From Larsenimonas salina (GTDB lineage Bacteria; Pseudomonadota; Gammaproteobacteria; Pseudomonadales; Halomonadaceae), in the NCBI RefSeq assembly GCF_023736155.1, contig NZ_JAMLJJ010000005.1, forward strand, positions 244,021-308,020: a stretch of 64,000 bases of DNA. The letters are read 5' to 3'. Below the pieces are notes generated by a model, which ran no database searches, was not told where the DNA came from, and saw only the letters and a program-made list of their open reading frames with translations. Position 1 is the first letter of the stretch. The number at the start of each line of letters is the position of its first letter. The translations under genes were made by a program, and so were the position numbers. Positions 1-9,806 of the stretch are shown here, piece after piece.

Positions 1-942
1 ACGCCGCTTCTGAGCGAGGTGCGTCTGACCATCGCGCCGGGCCAGCGCATCGGCCTGCTCGGTCCCAACGGGGCGGGTAAGTCGACGCTGATCAAGTCGA
101 TGACCGGCGATCTGCCGTTGCTTGCGGGGGAGCGGGTCGAAGGCGAGCACCTGGCGGTCGGTTATTTCGCCCAGCATCAGCTCGAGGCGCTTGATACCAA
201 GGCCAGCGGCTTCATGCACATTCAACGCCGCTCACCGAAGGCCAGCGAGCAGGAGATTCGAAACTTCCTCGGCGGCTTCGGGTTCCAGGGCGATGCGGTC
301 TTCGAGACCATCGAGCGCTTTTCCGGCGGGGAAAAGGCCCGGCTGGCCCTCGCGCTGATCGCGTGGGAAAAGCCGAACCTCTTGCTGCTCGATGAGCCGA
401 CCAACCACCTGGATCTCGACATGCGCGAGGCGCTGACTGAAGCCCTGATGGCGTTCGAGGGCGCGGTGCTGGTGGTCTCGCACGATCGACACCTGCTGAA
501 CGCGACTGTCGATACGTTCTGGTGCGTGGCCGATGGCCGCGTAAGCGCCTTCGATGGTGATCTTGACGACTATCGCCAGTGGCTCAAGTCCCGCGAGCAG
601 GCCGCAAACGCGCCGGCCGCCTCGGAAGGCACCAGTGCCCCTCAGGACAAAAAAGCGACCCGCAAGGCCGCCGCCGAGCGCCGTGAGCAGATGCGTCCGC
701 TCAAAAATCGCCGGGATGCGGCCGAAAAGGCGATGACAAAACATCAGGACGCGCTGACCGAAGTGGAAACCGCGCTGGGGGATGACACGCTTTATGCCGG
801 TACGGCGCGCAAGGACGAGCTGAACACGCTGCTTCGACGTCAGGGTGAGCTCAAGCAGCAGCTCGATGACGCCGAACAGGCGTGGCTCGAGGTCGAAGAG
901 GCGCTCGAAGCGTTTGAACAGGCGCTCGATAGCGCCCAGTGA
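1..942 (+). CDS. yheS: ABC-F family ATPase YheS, C-terminal half (5' partial)
   Basis: The frame is open from base 1, so the first ABC cassette lies outside the window. The visible 313 residues hold the second cassette: Walker A GPNGAGKST at visible residues 21-29, signature FSGGEKARL, Walker B LLLLDEPTNHLDL and switch SHDRH. A charged coiled-coil tail rich in Ala, Lys and Glu follows. Ordering and wording match E. coli YheS, including GFQGD before the signature and FDGDL after the switch. ABC-F proteins are soluble ribosome-associated ATPases without membrane domains; the exact role of YheS is poorly known. The paralogue Uup is less likely given the sequence match. The next gene starts 16 bases after the stop. 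Confidence 0.92.
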   Translation, partial: TPLLSEVRLTIAPGQRIGLLGPNGAGKSTLIKSMTGDLPLLAGERVEGEHLAVGYFAQHQLEALDTKASGFMHIQRRSPKASEQEIRNFLGGFGFQGDAVFETIERFSGGEKARLALALIAWEKPNLLLLDEPTNHLDLDMREALTEALMAFEGAVLVVSHDRHLLNATVDTFWCVADGRVSAFDGDLDDYRQWLKSREQAANAPAASEGTSAPQDKKATRKAAAERREQMRPLKNRRDAAEKAMTKHQDALTEVETALGDDTLYAGTARKDELNTLLRRQGELKQQLDDAEQAWLEVEEALEAFEQALDSAQ

Positions 943-958
943 TTACGAGGATAGACTC

Positions 959-1240
959 ATGAAACGACACTGCCGCAGTTCCCTTGCCGTCATCGCGCTG
1001 GCGGCATTGACGCTTGTCGGCGTCAGCGGTTGCATGGAAAGCCAGCTCAGCATGACCAACTACGACCAGCTCAAGACCGGCATGAGCCGAGGCGACGTCG
1101 AGGCCGTGCTCGGCAAGGCCAGTGAGTGCAGCGGGGCGGTCGGGGTGGCCAACTGCCGCTGGGGCGATGATCGGCGCTTCATTCAGGCGCAGTTTGTCGG
1201 CGGTCACGCCGTGTCGTATCAGTATCAGGGGCTCGAATAG
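959..1240 (+). CDS. small BamE/SmpA-like outer-membrane lipoprotein
   Basis: A 93-residue protein with a basic N-terminus, a hydrophobic core and a lipobox LTLVGVSGC, giving a lipidated Cys25. The mature part has MTNYDQLKTGMSRGDVEAVLGKA, which resembles the start of the BamE/SmpA fold (DUF3862-like proteins). The ATG at 959 follows the yheS stop by 16 bases, and GAGG just upstream serves as ribosome binding site, so co-transcription with yheS is likely. It is too divergent to call bamE itself. It probably sits in the inner leaflet of the outer membrane; the function is unknown. Confidence 0.8.
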   Translation: MKRHCRSSLAVIALAALTLVGVSGCMESQLSMTNYDQLKTGMSRGDVEAVLGKASECSGAVGVANCRWGDDRRFIQAQFVGGHAVSYQYQGLE

Positions 1241-1364
1241 GCAGGGTCCGTGAGGCGTTCGCCTACCGCCGGCATGAGTGGCAGTGACGCAAGGCAGTGA
1301 AAAGAGGCGGCGACGATAAGTGGCCCTCTTGTCATGGGGCCGCTTTTGCCAGTGAGGCTTACCC

Positions 1365-1384
1365 GAGGCGCCGTGAGGCGCCTC
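1365..1384. terminator. hairpin between convergent genes
   Basis: Perfect 8-bp stem GAGGCGCC/GGCGCCTC with loop GTGA between the lipoprotein gene and bdhA, which converge here. There is no T-run on either side, so an intrinsic terminator is uncertain. The rest of 1241-1409 shows nothing convincing. Confidence 0.35.
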
Positions 1385-1409
1385 AGGCATGCAAGGCGTC
1401 GCGTCGCCT

Positions 1410-2213
1410 TTACTGCATATACCAGCCGTGACTGACCATGATCGACTGGCCTGTCAGCGCAGTCGATGGGAAAGTCACCAAATGCAGCGCGGTTTCGGCC
1501 ACGTCTTCCACGGTGGTAAAGGTCTGGTCGACGGTCTCTTTCAAAAAGACCTTCTCGACCACTTCCTCCTCGGTCATGTTGTGCTCCCGGGCTTGATCCG
1601 GAATCTGCTTTTCCACCAGCGGCGTCTTTACATAGCCCGGACAGATCACGTTCGAGCGAATGCCGTACTGGGCGCCTTCCTTGGCCATGGTGCGGCATAG
1701 TCCGAGCAGACCGTGCTTGGCGGTCACGTAGGGCGATTTCATGGCCGAGGCCTCATGTGAGTGGGCCGAGCCCATGTAAATGAGGCAGCCGCCATCACCC
1801 TGTTTCATCATCTGGCGGAACGCGGCGCGGGTGCAGAGGAAACTGCCGTCGAGCTGAATATCGGTGACCTTTTTCCAGTTCTCGAACGAAAGCTTGTGGA
1901 TCGGCTCGACGTGCTGTGAGCCGGCGTTGGCGATCATGACGTCGATCCGCCCGAACGTGGCCACCGTTTCGGCAAAGGCGCTGTCGACCTGCTCTTCATC
2001 GGTCACGTTGGCGGCTACGCCCATGGCGCTGCCTCCCTTACGCTCGATCTCTTCGGCGACCTGGGTTGCGGCGTCCTGATTCATATCCAGAATCACCACC
2101 TTGGCGCCCTGTTCGGCAAAGAGCAGCGCGATCTGTTTGCCGATGCCGCTGGCGGCGCCCGTGATCACGGCGACCTTGCCGTTGAGACGATCCTGCGCGG
2201 GATGAGTTGCCAT
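1410..2213 (-). CDS. bdhA: 3-hydroxybutyrate dehydrogenase (SDR family)
   Basis: NAD-dependent oxidation of D-3-hydroxybutyrate to acetoacetate, a step in PHB and ketone-body use. It is a 267-residue classical SDR: TGAASGIG at 18-25, NAG at 96-98, catalytic Ser149, Tyr162 and Lys166 (YVTAK). The C-terminal wording LTGQSIMVSHGWYMQ is typical of 3-hydroxybutyrate dehydrogenases. ATG 2213 is preferred over an upstream in-frame ATG at 2231 because a GGAGG lies six bases before it. It is the last gene of a leftward operon after the patatin and acetoacetate decarboxylase genes, whose pairing supports the substrate. Confidence 0.9.
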   Translation of the reverse strand: MATHPAQDRLNGKVAVITGAASGIGKQIALLFAEQGAKVVILDMNQDAATQVAEEIERKGGSAMGVAANVTDEEQVDSAFAETVATFGRIDVMIANAGSQHVEPIHKLSFENWKKVTDIQLDGSFLCTRAAFRQMMKQGDGGCLIYMGSAHSHEASAMKSPYVTAKHGLLGLCRTMAKEGAQYGIRSNVICPGYVKTPLVEKQIPDQAREHNMTEEEVVEKVFLKETVDQTFTTVEDVAETALHLVTFPSTALTGQSIMVSHGWYMQ

Positions 2214-2224
2214 AAACTGCCTCC

Positions 2225-2256
2225 ATTGCATGTGACGTAGATTGCATGTGACGTAG
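2225..2256. repeat. 16-bp tandem duplication in the bdhA leader
   Basis: ATTGCATGTGACGTAG occurs twice, head to tail and without mismatch (2225-2240 and 2241-2256), immediately upstream of the bdhA ribosome binding site. It looks like a recent slippage duplication that lengthens the adc-bdhA spacer. No function is evident. Confidence 0.85.
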
Positions 2257-2303
2257 CGAGTGAGTGACGCACTGGCCCACGACGGGCCATCGAGCCCTTC
2301 AGT

Positions 2304-3044
2304 CTAGGTTAGATAATCGTGAACTACGCGCCCGAGCGGCAGCGTGAGGTCGGTCAGGATGTGCTGGGTACTGACGATGTCCCGCACGGGCAGGTCAGCC
2401 ACGGGCGCGAACACATGCTCAAAGAGCTGGAGTCGGCCGGGCCCCTGCCAGGCGCCCTTGACGACCAGGTTGTCGAGCCCAACCTCGACCAGCTCCGCGA
2501 TGCGGGGTGAGCCGTCGACGTCTGGGATCAGCTTGTACAGAAGCGTCGGGGTCTCGAGCATGGCCGTGCGAACACGCTCGGAATCGAGTGTTTCGTGCTT
2601 GTAGCCCATGGTGGCGTGGGCGATGGGCAGGCCGCTGTAGTGAAGGGTGCCGACCAGCGTTTCATGGTGCACCTCGAGCCGGGGCTGGCCGAGCTTCTTG
2701 GGAAACCCCCAGAGCTCACGCCCGCCGGCAATCGGGGCGTGATCGTCGAGATACATGGCCCGTTGATAGCCATAGGCCTTGTTGTTCAGCGTGCAGGGAA
2801 TGACCTGGCCGGATTCGACGTACTTACCAAAGCCGGTGGAATCCGGCATGTTGATGAACTCGAACTTGACCAGTGGCTCATCGAACTCGAGCGGCTCCGG
2901 CAGCACGCGTCTAAGGGCCTCCGGGTCGGTTCGGTAGACGATGTTCAAAAATTCCCGGTCCTTGAAATGGTAGGGGCCGGGCGGGTAGGACGGGCAATCC
3001 CAGGGCATGGCATGGCTGTGTGCCGGCAGCGTCGAATGCGTCAT
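2304..3044 (-). CDS. adc: acetoacetate decarboxylase
   Basis: Cytosolic enzyme that converts acetoacetate to acetone and CO2 through a Schiff base. The 246-residue protein carries the family signature [12 protein letters not shown], placing the expected Schiff-base lysine at 116 and the pKa-tuning lysine at 117. Length matches the family (about 245). ATG 3044 has GGAG six bases upstream; an in-frame ATG at 3074 lacks this. The gene lies between the patatin-like gene and bdhA in the same orientation, so the three probably share a transcript. Some members of this fold act on other keto acids, so substrate is inferred from motif and neighbours. Confidence 0.88.
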   Translation of the reverse strand: MTHSTLPAHSHAMPWDCPSYPPGPYHFKDREFLNIVYRTDPEALRRVLPEPLEFDEPLVKFEFINMPDSTGFGKYVESGQVIPCTLNNKAYGYQRAMYLDDHAPIAGGRELWGFPKKLGQPRLEVHHETLVGTLHYSGLPIAHATMGYKHETLDSERVRTAMLETPTLLYKLIPDVDGSPRIAELVEVGLDNLVVKGAWQGPGRLQLFEHVFAPVADLPVRDIVSTQHILTDLTLPLGRVVHDYLT

Positions 3045-3082
3045 GAAAGGCTCCGTTGAGGTGTTAGAGTTCATTGAAGACG

Positions 3083-4219
3083 TTAGAGTTCGCGGGTCAG
3101 TTGGCCGTCCAGTCCGCTTCGAAAGCTATAGACGTTGGCACCGATTTCGTCGCTGATTGGGTCGCGCTGGGTTGGGCAGGTCACAAGCGCCTGGCGCATG
3201 TCGTCATAACCTGCCCGTCGGCGCGCCATGATGGTCGACCAGGAAAAGTCGATGTCCTTCTGCGCGGTTTCGCGCTCACGCGAGGGCGCGAGCAGCCGAA
3301 CCAGGTTGATCGGGTACTGATGGCCGAGCTCGACGAGCTGACTTAACTGCGAAGACCGCCGCACATCGTCTGGCAGATGATGGCCAAGCGTTCGGATGGC
3401 GTTTTTCAAGCGGTGAATCTCGCGCAGAAAGTGGAAGTCCTCGCCGGCGCGCGTCGAGTACTGAATGTCCTTTTCACGGTTCATGGCGTCCATGATGGTC
3501 TGAGGCGCCGGGCCTTCGGCATTCCAGAGATCGATCACGTAGCAGTTCACGGCGCGTTCCTGCCCGGGCTGTTCCTCTTCGAGCACGTAGTTGAGCGGCG
3601 TGTTGGAAAAAAGCCCGCCATCCCAGTAAAGCTCGCCGTCGACCTCAACCGGTGGAAAGCCGGGTGGGAGCGCGCCGCTTGCCATGATGTGCTGAGCACC
3701 CATCGCATGATGGTGGCTGTCAAAGTAGGTGATGTCGCCGCGGGTCACGCTGACGGCGCCGACGCTCAGGCGCGTGCCATCGGCGATGTCCCGGGTGCCG
3801 AGCCGGTCGAATTCGATGAGCTCATTCAGTGTGGCTTCGAGTGGCGTGGTGTCGTAGAAACCGACGGGGCTGCCGGTTGGCGTGAACAGGGGGATGTTCC
3901 AGAAGGGGCGCGGCTTGAAAAAGCCAGGAACGCCTTTTGACAAGGCTAGGTAGCGGGCGGCGCTGCTTTCAAGGTGCTCGAACGGCGCACCGATGTGGCA
4001 GTGGGGTTGAGCAACGCGGCGCCAGAACGTATCCAGACGCTCAAGGCTTTGATCTGGCGCGCCGCCTGCGATCAAGGCGCCGTTGATGGCGCCGACCGAG
4101 GTGCCGACGACCCAGTCAATCGTGATGCCGCGCTCTTGAAGCGCCTCGAACACCCCCACCTGATAGGCGCCAAGCGCCCCTCCACCCTGCAGCACCAGAA
4201 TATTCATGGGCCGTGACAT
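3083..4219 (-). CDS. patatin-like phospholipase (DUF3734 type)
   Basis: A 378-residue serine hydrolase with a patatin Ser-Asp dyad: oxyanion loop [10 protein letters not shown] (11-20), nucleophile elbow GTSVG with Ser41, and DGG with Asp200. The family hydrolyses acyl esters of lipids; the DUF3734 subgroup is often encoded beside 3-hydroxybutyrate genes, and PHB granule or membrane lipid turnover has been proposed. The ATG at 4219 has a strong GGGGAG site six bases upstream. It is first in the operon with adc and bdhA. No signal peptide is visible, so it is probably cytosolic. Confidence 0.88.
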   Translation of the reverse strand: MSRPMNILVLQGGGALGAYQVGVFEALQERGITIDWVVGTSVGAINGALIAGGAPDQSLERLDTFWRRVAQPHCHIGAPFEHLESSAARYLALSKGVPGFFKPRPFWNIPLFTPTGSPVGFYDTTPLEATLNELIEFDRLGTRDIADGTRLSVGAVSVTRGDITYFDSHHHAMGAQHIMASGALPPGFPPVEVDGELYWDGGLFSNTPLNYVLEEEQPGQERAVNCYVIDLWNAEGPAPQTIMDAMNREKDIQYSTRAGEDFHFLREIHRLKNAIRTLGHHLPDDVRRSSQLSQLVELGHQYPINLVRLLAPSRERETAQKDIDFSWSTIMARRRAGYDDMRQALVTCPTQRDPISDEIGANVYSFRSGLDGQLTREL

Positions 4220-4277
4220 GCGCTACTCCCCTCGACCGGCTCGGTGTCCGGCACGCTACGGTTGCGTCGATGTCTTT

Positions 4278-4306
4278 AACGTAGGCGGCGTAATGGTGCA
4301 GTGCAA
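4278..4306 (-). promoter_or_regulatory. candidate sigma70 promoter for patatin-adc-bdhA
   Basis: Reading leftward, TTGCAC (4306-4301), a 17-bp spacer and TACGTT (4283-4278) lie about 60 bases upstream of the patatin gene. The -35 is good and the -10 moderate. Confidence 0.4.
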
Positions 4307-4325
4307 CGTAAAGTTTGAATTAAGT

Positions 4326-4763
4326 TCAGGAGCTGAGCCAGAAGGTGACCGGGCCATCGTTGATCAGGGCAACCTTCATGTCGGCCCCGAACTGGCCGGT
4401 GGCGACCGGGTCGTGCTGCTGTCGGGCTTGCTCTACGAGATAATCAAAGCAGTACTTGCCGTGCTCGGGGGAGGCCGCAGCAGAAAACCCAGGACGGCGA
4501 CCCTTGTGGGTGTCGGCGACCAGGGTGAACTGAGAGACCAGCAGAAGGCCGCCGCCGTGATCGGCAAGGCCCAGGTTCATCTTGCCGGCCTCGTCGGCGA
4601 AAATTCGGTAGGTCAATAATCTGGAAAGAAGCTTGTCGGCGTCGGCCGGGGTGTCATCACGCTCGACGCCGATCAGGGCAAGAAGCCCGGCATCAATGTT
4701 TGCAATACAGGTGCCGTCGATGCGAACGGAGGCTTCGCTGACGCGCTGGATCAAGGCTTTCAT
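4326..4763 (-). CDS. dtd: D-aminoacyl-tRNA deacylase
   Basis: Hydrolyses D-amino acids (and Gly-tRNA-Ala) from mischarged tRNAs. The product is 145 residues, the same as E. coli Dtd. Both cross-subunit active-site motifs are present: SQFTL at 77-81 and the GPVTF motif at 137-141, with the linking KGRRPGF. The ATG at 4763 begins [13 protein letters not shown], the canonical N-terminus; the open frame extends further upstream without homology. It lies 25 bases downstream of the Usp gene, same strand. Confidence 0.96.
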   Translation of the reverse strand: MKALIQRVSEASVRIDGTCIANIDAGLLALIGVERDDTPADADKLLSRLLTYRIFADEAGKMNLGLADHGGGLLLVSQFTLVADTHKGRRPGFSAAASPEHGKYCFDYLVEQARQQHDPVATGQFGADMKVALINDGPVTFWLSS

Positions 4764-4788
4764 GGTTGGGCTCGCACGGGGTTCGGGA

Positions 4789-5646
4789 TTACCAGGTTCG
4801 ACACAGCATGATATCGCACTTGGTCTCCGACAAGAGTCGCTCGAGCAGGCTCCCGGCCGTCCGGCGGCCGATGCCGATGCGGCCATGGCTTCCGAGCGCA
4901 AGTAGATCGGGTGGCTGCTCCCGGACTCGCTGAATCAGGATGTCGGTTGGGTCGCCCTGTTCGAGCACCAGTTCCAGATCCGGCACATCGTCAATTTCTG
5001 CCATGAAACGCTCGGTTTCGATGTCGAGCTGATGGCGAAGCTTGGTGCGCTCGGCGCTGCGCCATTTTGTATAGCCGGGATCGCTTGCAAGCTCTCTCGA
5101 GGCCGGCATGTCCCACACGTGCAAAAGCGTCAGGCGAATGTCTGGAAAGCGCATCAGCACTTCCTTGAGCGTATGGCGGGAGGCCAGCGAGAAGTCGATC
5201 GGGACCAGCACGTCCTGCCAGGTACGCTTGGTGCTGTGGGAGATCGACATTACCGGGCACGGCGCACGGCGCATCACGCGAGACACGGTCGTGCCGGTGA
5301 CAAGGTCCTGTTGATGGTGCTTGCGGTGCGCGCCGAGAATGGCGAGATCGGCCTTCTGTTCATAGACCTCGCGAATGATCTCGGCGTAGGGCGTGCCGGT
5401 AACGACCTGGATGAGCGTGTTCGGGCGCGTAACGCCAAGCGATTCACAGGTGTCCATGATGTCGGACTCGATGGTGCGCGTGACGGCCTTTTCAAGCTCC
5501 CTGAGCGCGCTCGAGGGCAGATAGGGGTCAAGCACGTGCAGGATATCAAGCCGAGCATTGTGCTCATTGGCAAGCAACACCGCCCGCGCCATGGCGGCAC
5601 GGCACTCGCTTGAAAGGTCCGTTGCCAACAGCAGTGTCTGGGTCAT
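4789..5646 (-). CDS. tandem universal stress protein (two UspA domains)
   Basis: A 285-residue cytosolic protein with two UspA folds, roughly 1-145 and 150-285. Each starts with a beta-strand followed by ATD/PIDFS and ends with a nucleotide-binding loop: GAHRKHH...TGTTV in the first, [15 protein letters not shown] in the second. The second loop fits the G-2x-G-9x-G(S/T) ATP motif better than the first. ATG 5646 has GGAGG six bases upstream. Such proteins respond to starvation, stress or low oxygen; the specific signal cannot be read here. Confidence 0.9.
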   Translation of the reverse strand: MTQTLLLATDLSSECRAAMARAVLLANEHNARLDILHVLDPYLPSSALRELEKAVTRTIESDIMDTCESLGVTRPNTLIQVVTGTPYAEIIREVYEQKADLAILGAHRKHHQQDLVTGTTVSRVMRRAPCPVMSISHSTKRTWQDVLVPIDFSLASRHTLKEVLMRFPDIRLTLLHVWDMPASRELASDPGYTKWRSAERTKLRHQLDIETERFMAEIDDVPDLELVLEQGDPTDILIQRVREQPPDLLALGSHGRIGIGRRTAGSLLERLLSETKCDIMLCRTW

Positions 5647-5686
5647 GACGCGCCTCCGTGACGTCAGCGAGTGAGCGGATGCCAAC

Positions 5687-5714
5687 AGTATGGCTTGTCG
5701 AGATGAATATTCAA
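5687..5714 (-). promoter_or_regulatory. candidate promoter of the Usp gene
   Basis: Leftward TTGAAT (5714-5709), 16-bp spacer, CATACT (5692-5687), about 40 bases before the Usp start. Confidence 0.4.
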
Positions 5715-5750
5715 TGTCGGCGCCCGTGTCTGTCCTTGTCTACGTTGCAT

Positions 5751-6551
5751 TCACCACCAACGATGAAAATGATGCACCGGGCCTTGCCCGTGGCCGACGC
5801 CGAGCCGGTCGGCCTGCTCAAGCGCGCCGGTCATATAGGCCTTGGCATCAAGGATGGCGTCTTCCATCGAGTCGCGTTGCGGCAGCAAGGTCGCGATGGC
5901 TGAAGAAAGGGTGCAGCCGGTGCCGTGGAGATGACGTGTCTCGATGCGCGGTGCCTCGAGCCAGCGCGTATGCTCTTCGCCGATCAGAAGGTCATTGCAC
6001 TCAGGCCCTTCGAGAAAGCCTCCCTTGAGCAGCACCTGCCTGGCACCCAGATCTCTCAGTGCCGATGCCATGTCCAGCATGTCGGACTCGCTTTGGGACG
6101 TGTCGATGCCAAGCAGCTCGGCCGCCTCGGGCAGGTTTGGCGTCGCGACATCGGCAAGCGGCATTAAAAGCGTCTTGACCGCGTCGACGGCGGCGTCATC
6201 GACCAGTCTGTCCCCACTTTTCGCAACCATCACCGGGTCGAGCACGACCCATTTCGGGGCGTAAGTTTCGATCTGGTGCTTGATCAGTTCGGCCGTGGCG
6301 CGATCAGCGACCATGCCGATCTTGACTGCGTCGATGGCCACGTCGTCAAAGATGGCCTTTAACTGGGACTCGAGCACCTCAAGCGGCAGCGGATAGATGC
6401 TTCGAACGCCGCAGGTGTTTTGCGAGAGCACCGCGGTGATGGCGCTGGTGCCGTAGCCGCCGAGCGCCGAAAAGGTCTTGAGGTCAGCGTGCATGCCAGC
6501 GCCACCGCTCGGGTCGGTGCCGGCAATGGAGAGAAGGCGGGGAATCGGCAA
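5751..6551 (-). CDS. thiD: hydroxymethylpyrimidine (phosphate) kinase
   Basis: Phosphorylates HMP and HMP-phosphate for thiamin synthesis or salvage. The 266-residue ribokinase-fold protein has IAGTDPSGGAGMHADLKTF at the substrate site, the inner VKIGM, DPVMVAKSG and the late anion-hole motif HGTGCTLSSAIA. Translation must begin at TTG 6551: the next Met falls after the GTDPSGGAG loop, and AAGGA sits seven bases before the TTG. No TPP riboswitch is recognisable upstream. It is separated from the Usp gene by about 100 bp. Confidence 0.95.
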   Translation of the reverse strand: MPIPRLLSIAGTDPSGGAGMHADLKTFSALGGYGTSAITAVLSQNTCGVRSIYPLPLEVLESQLKAIFDDVAIDAVKIGMVADRATAELIKHQIETYAPKWVVLDPVMVAKSGDRLVDDAAVDAVKTLLMPLADVATPNLPEAAELLGIDTSQSESDMLDMASALRDLGARQVLLKGGFLEGPECNDLLIGEEHTRWLEAPRIETRHLHGTGCTLSSAIATLLPQRDSMEDAILDAKAYMTGALEQADRLGVGHGQGPVHHFHRWW

Positions 6552-6909
6552 GGGAAATTCCTTCTGTGACGTCGATGAATAGTGAACCGTGGGTCGGCGA
6601 TGGGCTAAAAGATACGCTCAGTCAAACACAGGCGAAGTGAAAAAATTGCCTATCCGTAAAACCTTATAGAAATCAAGACTACTGTCGTTTAACATGATGT
6701 AGCTACACTATATTTTAAGATCTAAGTAAGCCTTCAGGACGACTGAAAAGAGTTTGGCGAGACGTGCCATTCGTCGTCTACCCTGAGAGGCACAAAAGCG
6801 CTCACTCACGTCATGACCATCCTATAAAGAGCGCTTCGAATACCTTGACTAGCCCGATCGGCTCATCTTTTTGAGCCTAGATACTACTTATCGATGAGCG
6901 AGATATAGC
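6552..6909 (+). promoter_or_regulatory. nuo operon leader and promoter region
   Basis: A 358-bp gap between divergent thiD and nuoA with an A+T-rich core at 6640-6730. Candidate promoter: TTTAAC (6688-6693), 17-bp spacer, TATTTT (6711-6716); a shifted TATATT at 6709-6714 also exists. Downstream lies an inverted repeat AAGCGCTC (6796-6803) / GAGCGCTT (6829-6836) with TATAAA just before its right arm, then a hairpin GGCTCA (6860-6865) / TGAGCC (6872-6877) without T-tail. No ORF or RNA gene is recognisable. Confidence 0.5.
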
Positions 6910-7308
6910 ATGGAGCAAATCGCACAGCATTGGTCCGTCGCCATTTTCGTAATGGCCGTCTTTGGGCTCTGCGCGTTCATGATTGGGGTAGCCAGCCTCC
7001 TGGGCGGACGCGCCTGGGGGCATCAGAAAAACACACCGTTTGAATCCGGCATCGTGCCGGTGGGAAGCGCGCATCAGCGCTTTTCCGTCAAATTCTACAT
7101 GGTCGCGATGCTGTTCGTGATCTTTGACGTCGAAGCCCTTTTTCTCTTCGCCTGGGCGGTTTCCATTCGTGAGAGCGGATGGGTCGGCTTTGTCGAGGCA
7201 TTCATTTTCATCGTTGTGTTATTGGCCGGTCTGATCTACCTGACTCGTGTGGGCGCGCTCGATTGGGCACCCATCAAACGTTCCAAGGAGATCAAGACCT
7301 CATCCTGA
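6910..7308 (+). CDS. nuoA: NADH-quinone oxidoreductase subunit A
   Basis: Small membrane subunit of complex I, 132 residues, with three predicted transmembrane helices (about 10-32, 64-86, 96-116). The conserved acidic/Cys loop segment [40 protein letters not shown] is intact and includes the FDVE motif. It opens the 13-gene nuo operon; nuoB follows after nine bases. Confidence 0.97.
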   Translation: MEQIAQHWSVAIFVMAVFGLCAFMIGVASLLGGRAWGHQKNTPFESGIVPVGSAHQRFSVKFYMVAMLFVIFDVEALFLFAWAVSIRESGWVGFVEAFIFIVVLLAGLIYLTRVGALDWAPIKRSKEIKTSS

Positions 7309-7317
7309 GGTTTCTCC

Positions 7318-7995
7318 ATGCAATATAAGCTCACGCGCATTGACCCCAATGCGCCCGAGACAAGCCAGTACCCCGCCGGCGAGCGCCGCACCGTCGACGA
7401 TCCCATGAAGCAGCAGGTGCACAAGAACGTGTTCATGGGCAAGCTCGAAGACGTCATGAACAATGCCGTGAACTGGGGGCGCAAGAACTCGCTCTGGCCC
7501 TACAATTTCGGCCTGTCCTGCTGCTATGTGGAAATGACCACGGCGTTTACCGCGCCTCATGACGTGGCCCGTTTCGGCGCCGAGGTCATTCGTGCTTCCC
7601 CGCGTCAGGCGGATTTCATGGTCATTGCCGGCACCTGCTTCATCAAGATGGCTCCGGTCATCCAGCAGCTTTACGACCAGATGCTGGAGCCCAAGTGGGT
7701 CATCTCAATGGGCTCATGTGCCAATTCGGGCGGCATGTACGACATCTATTCCGTCGTGCAGGGGGTCGATAAGTTCCTGCCGGTGGATGTGTACATTCCA
7801 GGCTGCCCGCCCCGGCCCGAAGCGTTCCTTCAGGGCCTGCAGCTGCTTCAGGACTCGATTCAGGAAGAGCGACGTCCTTTGTCATGGGTCGTGGGCGACC
7901 AGGGCGTCTATCGCGCCGAAATGCCCTCGCAGCGCGAAAAGAACCGCTCGGAACGCATTGCCGTCAAAGAGTTGCGCACCCCTGACCAGATTTAA
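7318..7995 (+). CDS. nuoB: NADH-quinone oxidoreductase subunit B
   Basis: Peripheral-arm subunit that holds the terminal [4Fe-4S] cluster N2 next to the quinone site. The 225-residue protein has the unusual tandem ligands Cys68-Cys69 ([10 protein letters not shown]), Cys134 (GSCANSGG) and Cys163 (PGCPPRPE). GAGG is seven bases before ATG 7318. The C-terminal tail after residue 190 is charged and less conserved. Confidence 0.97.
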   Translation: MQYKLTRIDPNAPETSQYPAGERRTVDDPMKQQVHKNVFMGKLEDVMNNAVNWGRKNSLWPYNFGLSCCYVEMTTAFTAPHDVARFGAEVIRASPRQADFMVIAGTCFIKMAPVIQQLYDQMLEPKWVISMGSCANSGGMYDIYSVVQGVDKFLPVDVYIPGCPPRPEAFLQGLQLLQDSIQEERRPLSWVVGDQGVYRAEMPSQREKNRSERIAVKELRTPDQI

Positions 7996-8023
7996 CAACC
8001 GCCTTTGAGCAAACGGATTGCCC

Positions 8024-9796
8024 ATGACCGTGGATAACGCACAGCCGGCTGCAGCGGCCTCTTCCGAGGTCATCAACGAATTGATACGCGAGTTCGGTGC
8101 CGAGGCACTGACCGTCCAGGAAACGCTGACCGCCATGCCGGTGGTTTGGGTCGGACGCGACCAGCTCGAGCATGTGCTGCACTTTCTGAAACACTGCCCC
8201 AAGCCCTACGTGATGCTCTATGACCTGCACGGCGTCGACGAGCGGCTTCGAACCTATCGCCGTGGTCTGCCCGAGGCCGACTTCACGGTGTTTTATCAGC
8301 TGATGTCGATCGAGCGTAACAGCGACATCATGATCAAGGTGGCGCTGTCGGAAAAGGACCTCGTCCTTCCGAGCGTGGTGACGCACTACCCCAATGCCAA
8401 CTGGTACGAGCGGGAAGTGTTCGACATGTTCGGCATCGACTTCACCAACCATCCGCATCTGACCCGCGTTTTGATGCCGCCGACCTGGAACGGCCACCCG
8501 CTTCGAAAGGATTACCCGGCGCGTGCGACCGAGTTCGACCCCTATACGCTCACGATGGAAGGCCAGGACCGGGAGCAGGAAGCGCTCAAGTTCGACCCGG
8601 AAGCGTGGGGCATGAAGCGTCACACCGACGATGCCGATTTCATGTTTCTGAACCTGGGGCCGAACCACCCGTCGGCCCACGGTGCGTTTCGTATCGTGTT
8701 GCAGCTCGATGGCGAAGAGATTCTCGACTGCGTCCCGGACATCGGCTACCACCATCGCGGCGCCGAAAAGATGGCCGAGCGTCAGTCCTGGCACAGCTAC
8801 ATTCCCTACACCGACCGGATCGACTACACCGGCGGGGTCATGAACAACCTGCCGTATGTGCTGGCGGCGGAAAAGCTCGCTGGCATTACCGTGACCGACC
8901 GCGCCGAGTTCATTCGCGTAATGATGGCGGAAATGTTCCGGATCAACTCGCATCTATTGTTTCTGGGTACGTATCTACAGGATCTGGGCGCCATGTCGCC
9001 GGTGTTCTTCTCGTTCACCGACCGTCAGAAAGCCTATGAAGTGATCGAGGCCATCACCGGATTTCGCATGCACCCGGCATGGTTCCGCATCGGTGGTGTC
9101 GCGCACGACCTGCCGCGGGGCTGGGAAAAGCTGGTGCGTGGCTTCCTCGACTGGATGCCGGCCCGGCTCGATGAGTACGAGCGCGCGATGATGGACAACG
9201 CCATCGTGCGTGAGCGTACCCGCGGTGTGGCGGCGTTCACTCAGAGCGAGGCCTTCGAATGGGGCGTAACCGGGCCGAACCTTCGAGCCACTGGCGTCGA
9301 CTTCGATCTTCGCAAGAAGCGGCCCTACAGCGGCTACGACAAGTTCGAGTTCGATGTGCCGCTGGCCTCCGGCGGCGACGTGTTCGACCGCGGCATGCTC
9401 AGAATCGAGGAAATGCGCCAGAGCCTTCGCATCATCCGCCAGTGCGTGGACCACATGCCGGCCGGCGATTACAAGGCCGATCACCCGCTGACCACGCCGC
9501 CGCCCAGGGAGAAGATGCTTCAGCACATCGAGACGCTGATCACGCACTTCCTGCAGGTTTCCTGGGGGCCGGTGCTCAAGGCCAACGAATCGATGCAGAT
9601 GATCGAGGCCACCAAGGGCATCAACAGCTACTACCTGACCAGCGACGGCAGCACCATGAGCTACCGCACGCGCATAAGAACCCCGAGCTACCCGCACCTT
9701 CAGCAGATTCCGGCGGTAATGCGTGGCGGCTTTGTGCCGGATTTGATCGCGCACTTGGGCAGTATCGACTTCGTAATGGCCGACGTGGACCGGTGA
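8024..9796 (+). CDS. nuoCD: NADH-quinone oxidoreductase fused subunit C/D
   Basis: A 590-residue fusion of the 30-kDa (NuoC, about 1-190) and 49-kDa (NuoD, about 205-590) subunits. NuoC shows the family block [17 protein letters not shown]; NuoD has [13 protein letters not shown] and the quinone-site region. The fused form is known in enterobacteria, pseudomonads and relatives. The ATG at 8024 is taken as start; a TTG two codons upstream is also in frame. It lies 28 bases after nuoB. Confidence 0.97.
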   Translation: MTVDNAQPAAAASSEVINELIREFGAEALTVQETLTAMPVVWVGRDQLEHVLHFLKHCPKPYVMLYDLHGVDERLRTYRRGLPEADFTVFYQLMSIERNSDIMIKVALSEKDLVLPSVVTHYPNANWYEREVFDMFGIDFTNHPHLTRVLMPPTWNGHPLRKDYPARATEFDPYTLTMEGQDREQEALKFDPEAWGMKRHTDDADFMFLNLGPNHPSAHGAFRIVLQLDGEEILDCVPDIGYHHRGAEKMAERQSWHSYIPYTDRIDYTGGVMNNLPYVLAAEKLAGITVTDRAEFIRVMMAEMFRINSHLLFLGTYLQDLGAMSPVFFSFTDRQKAYEVIEAITGFRMHPAWFRIGGVAHDLPRGWEKLVRGFLDWMPARLDEYERAMMDNAIVRERTRGVAAFTQSEAFEWGVTGPNLRATGVDFDLRKKRPYSGYDKFEFDVPLASGGDVFDRGMLRIEEMRQSLRIIRQCVDHMPAGDYKADHPLTTPPPREKMLQHIETLITHFLQVSWGPVLKANESMQMIEATKGINSYYLTSDGSTMSYRTRIRTPSYPHLQQIPAVMRGGFVPDLIAHLGSIDFVMADVDR

Positions 9797-9806
9797 GGAT
9801 AACGAC

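Noticed and set aside
845..958. Upstream extension of the small lipoprotein frame
   Set aside because: Overlaps yheS out of frame and would bury the signal peptide; ATG 959 gives a proper lipoprotein start.
6552..6700. TPP riboswitch upstream of thiD
   Set aside because: No thi-box sequence recognisable on the minus strand.
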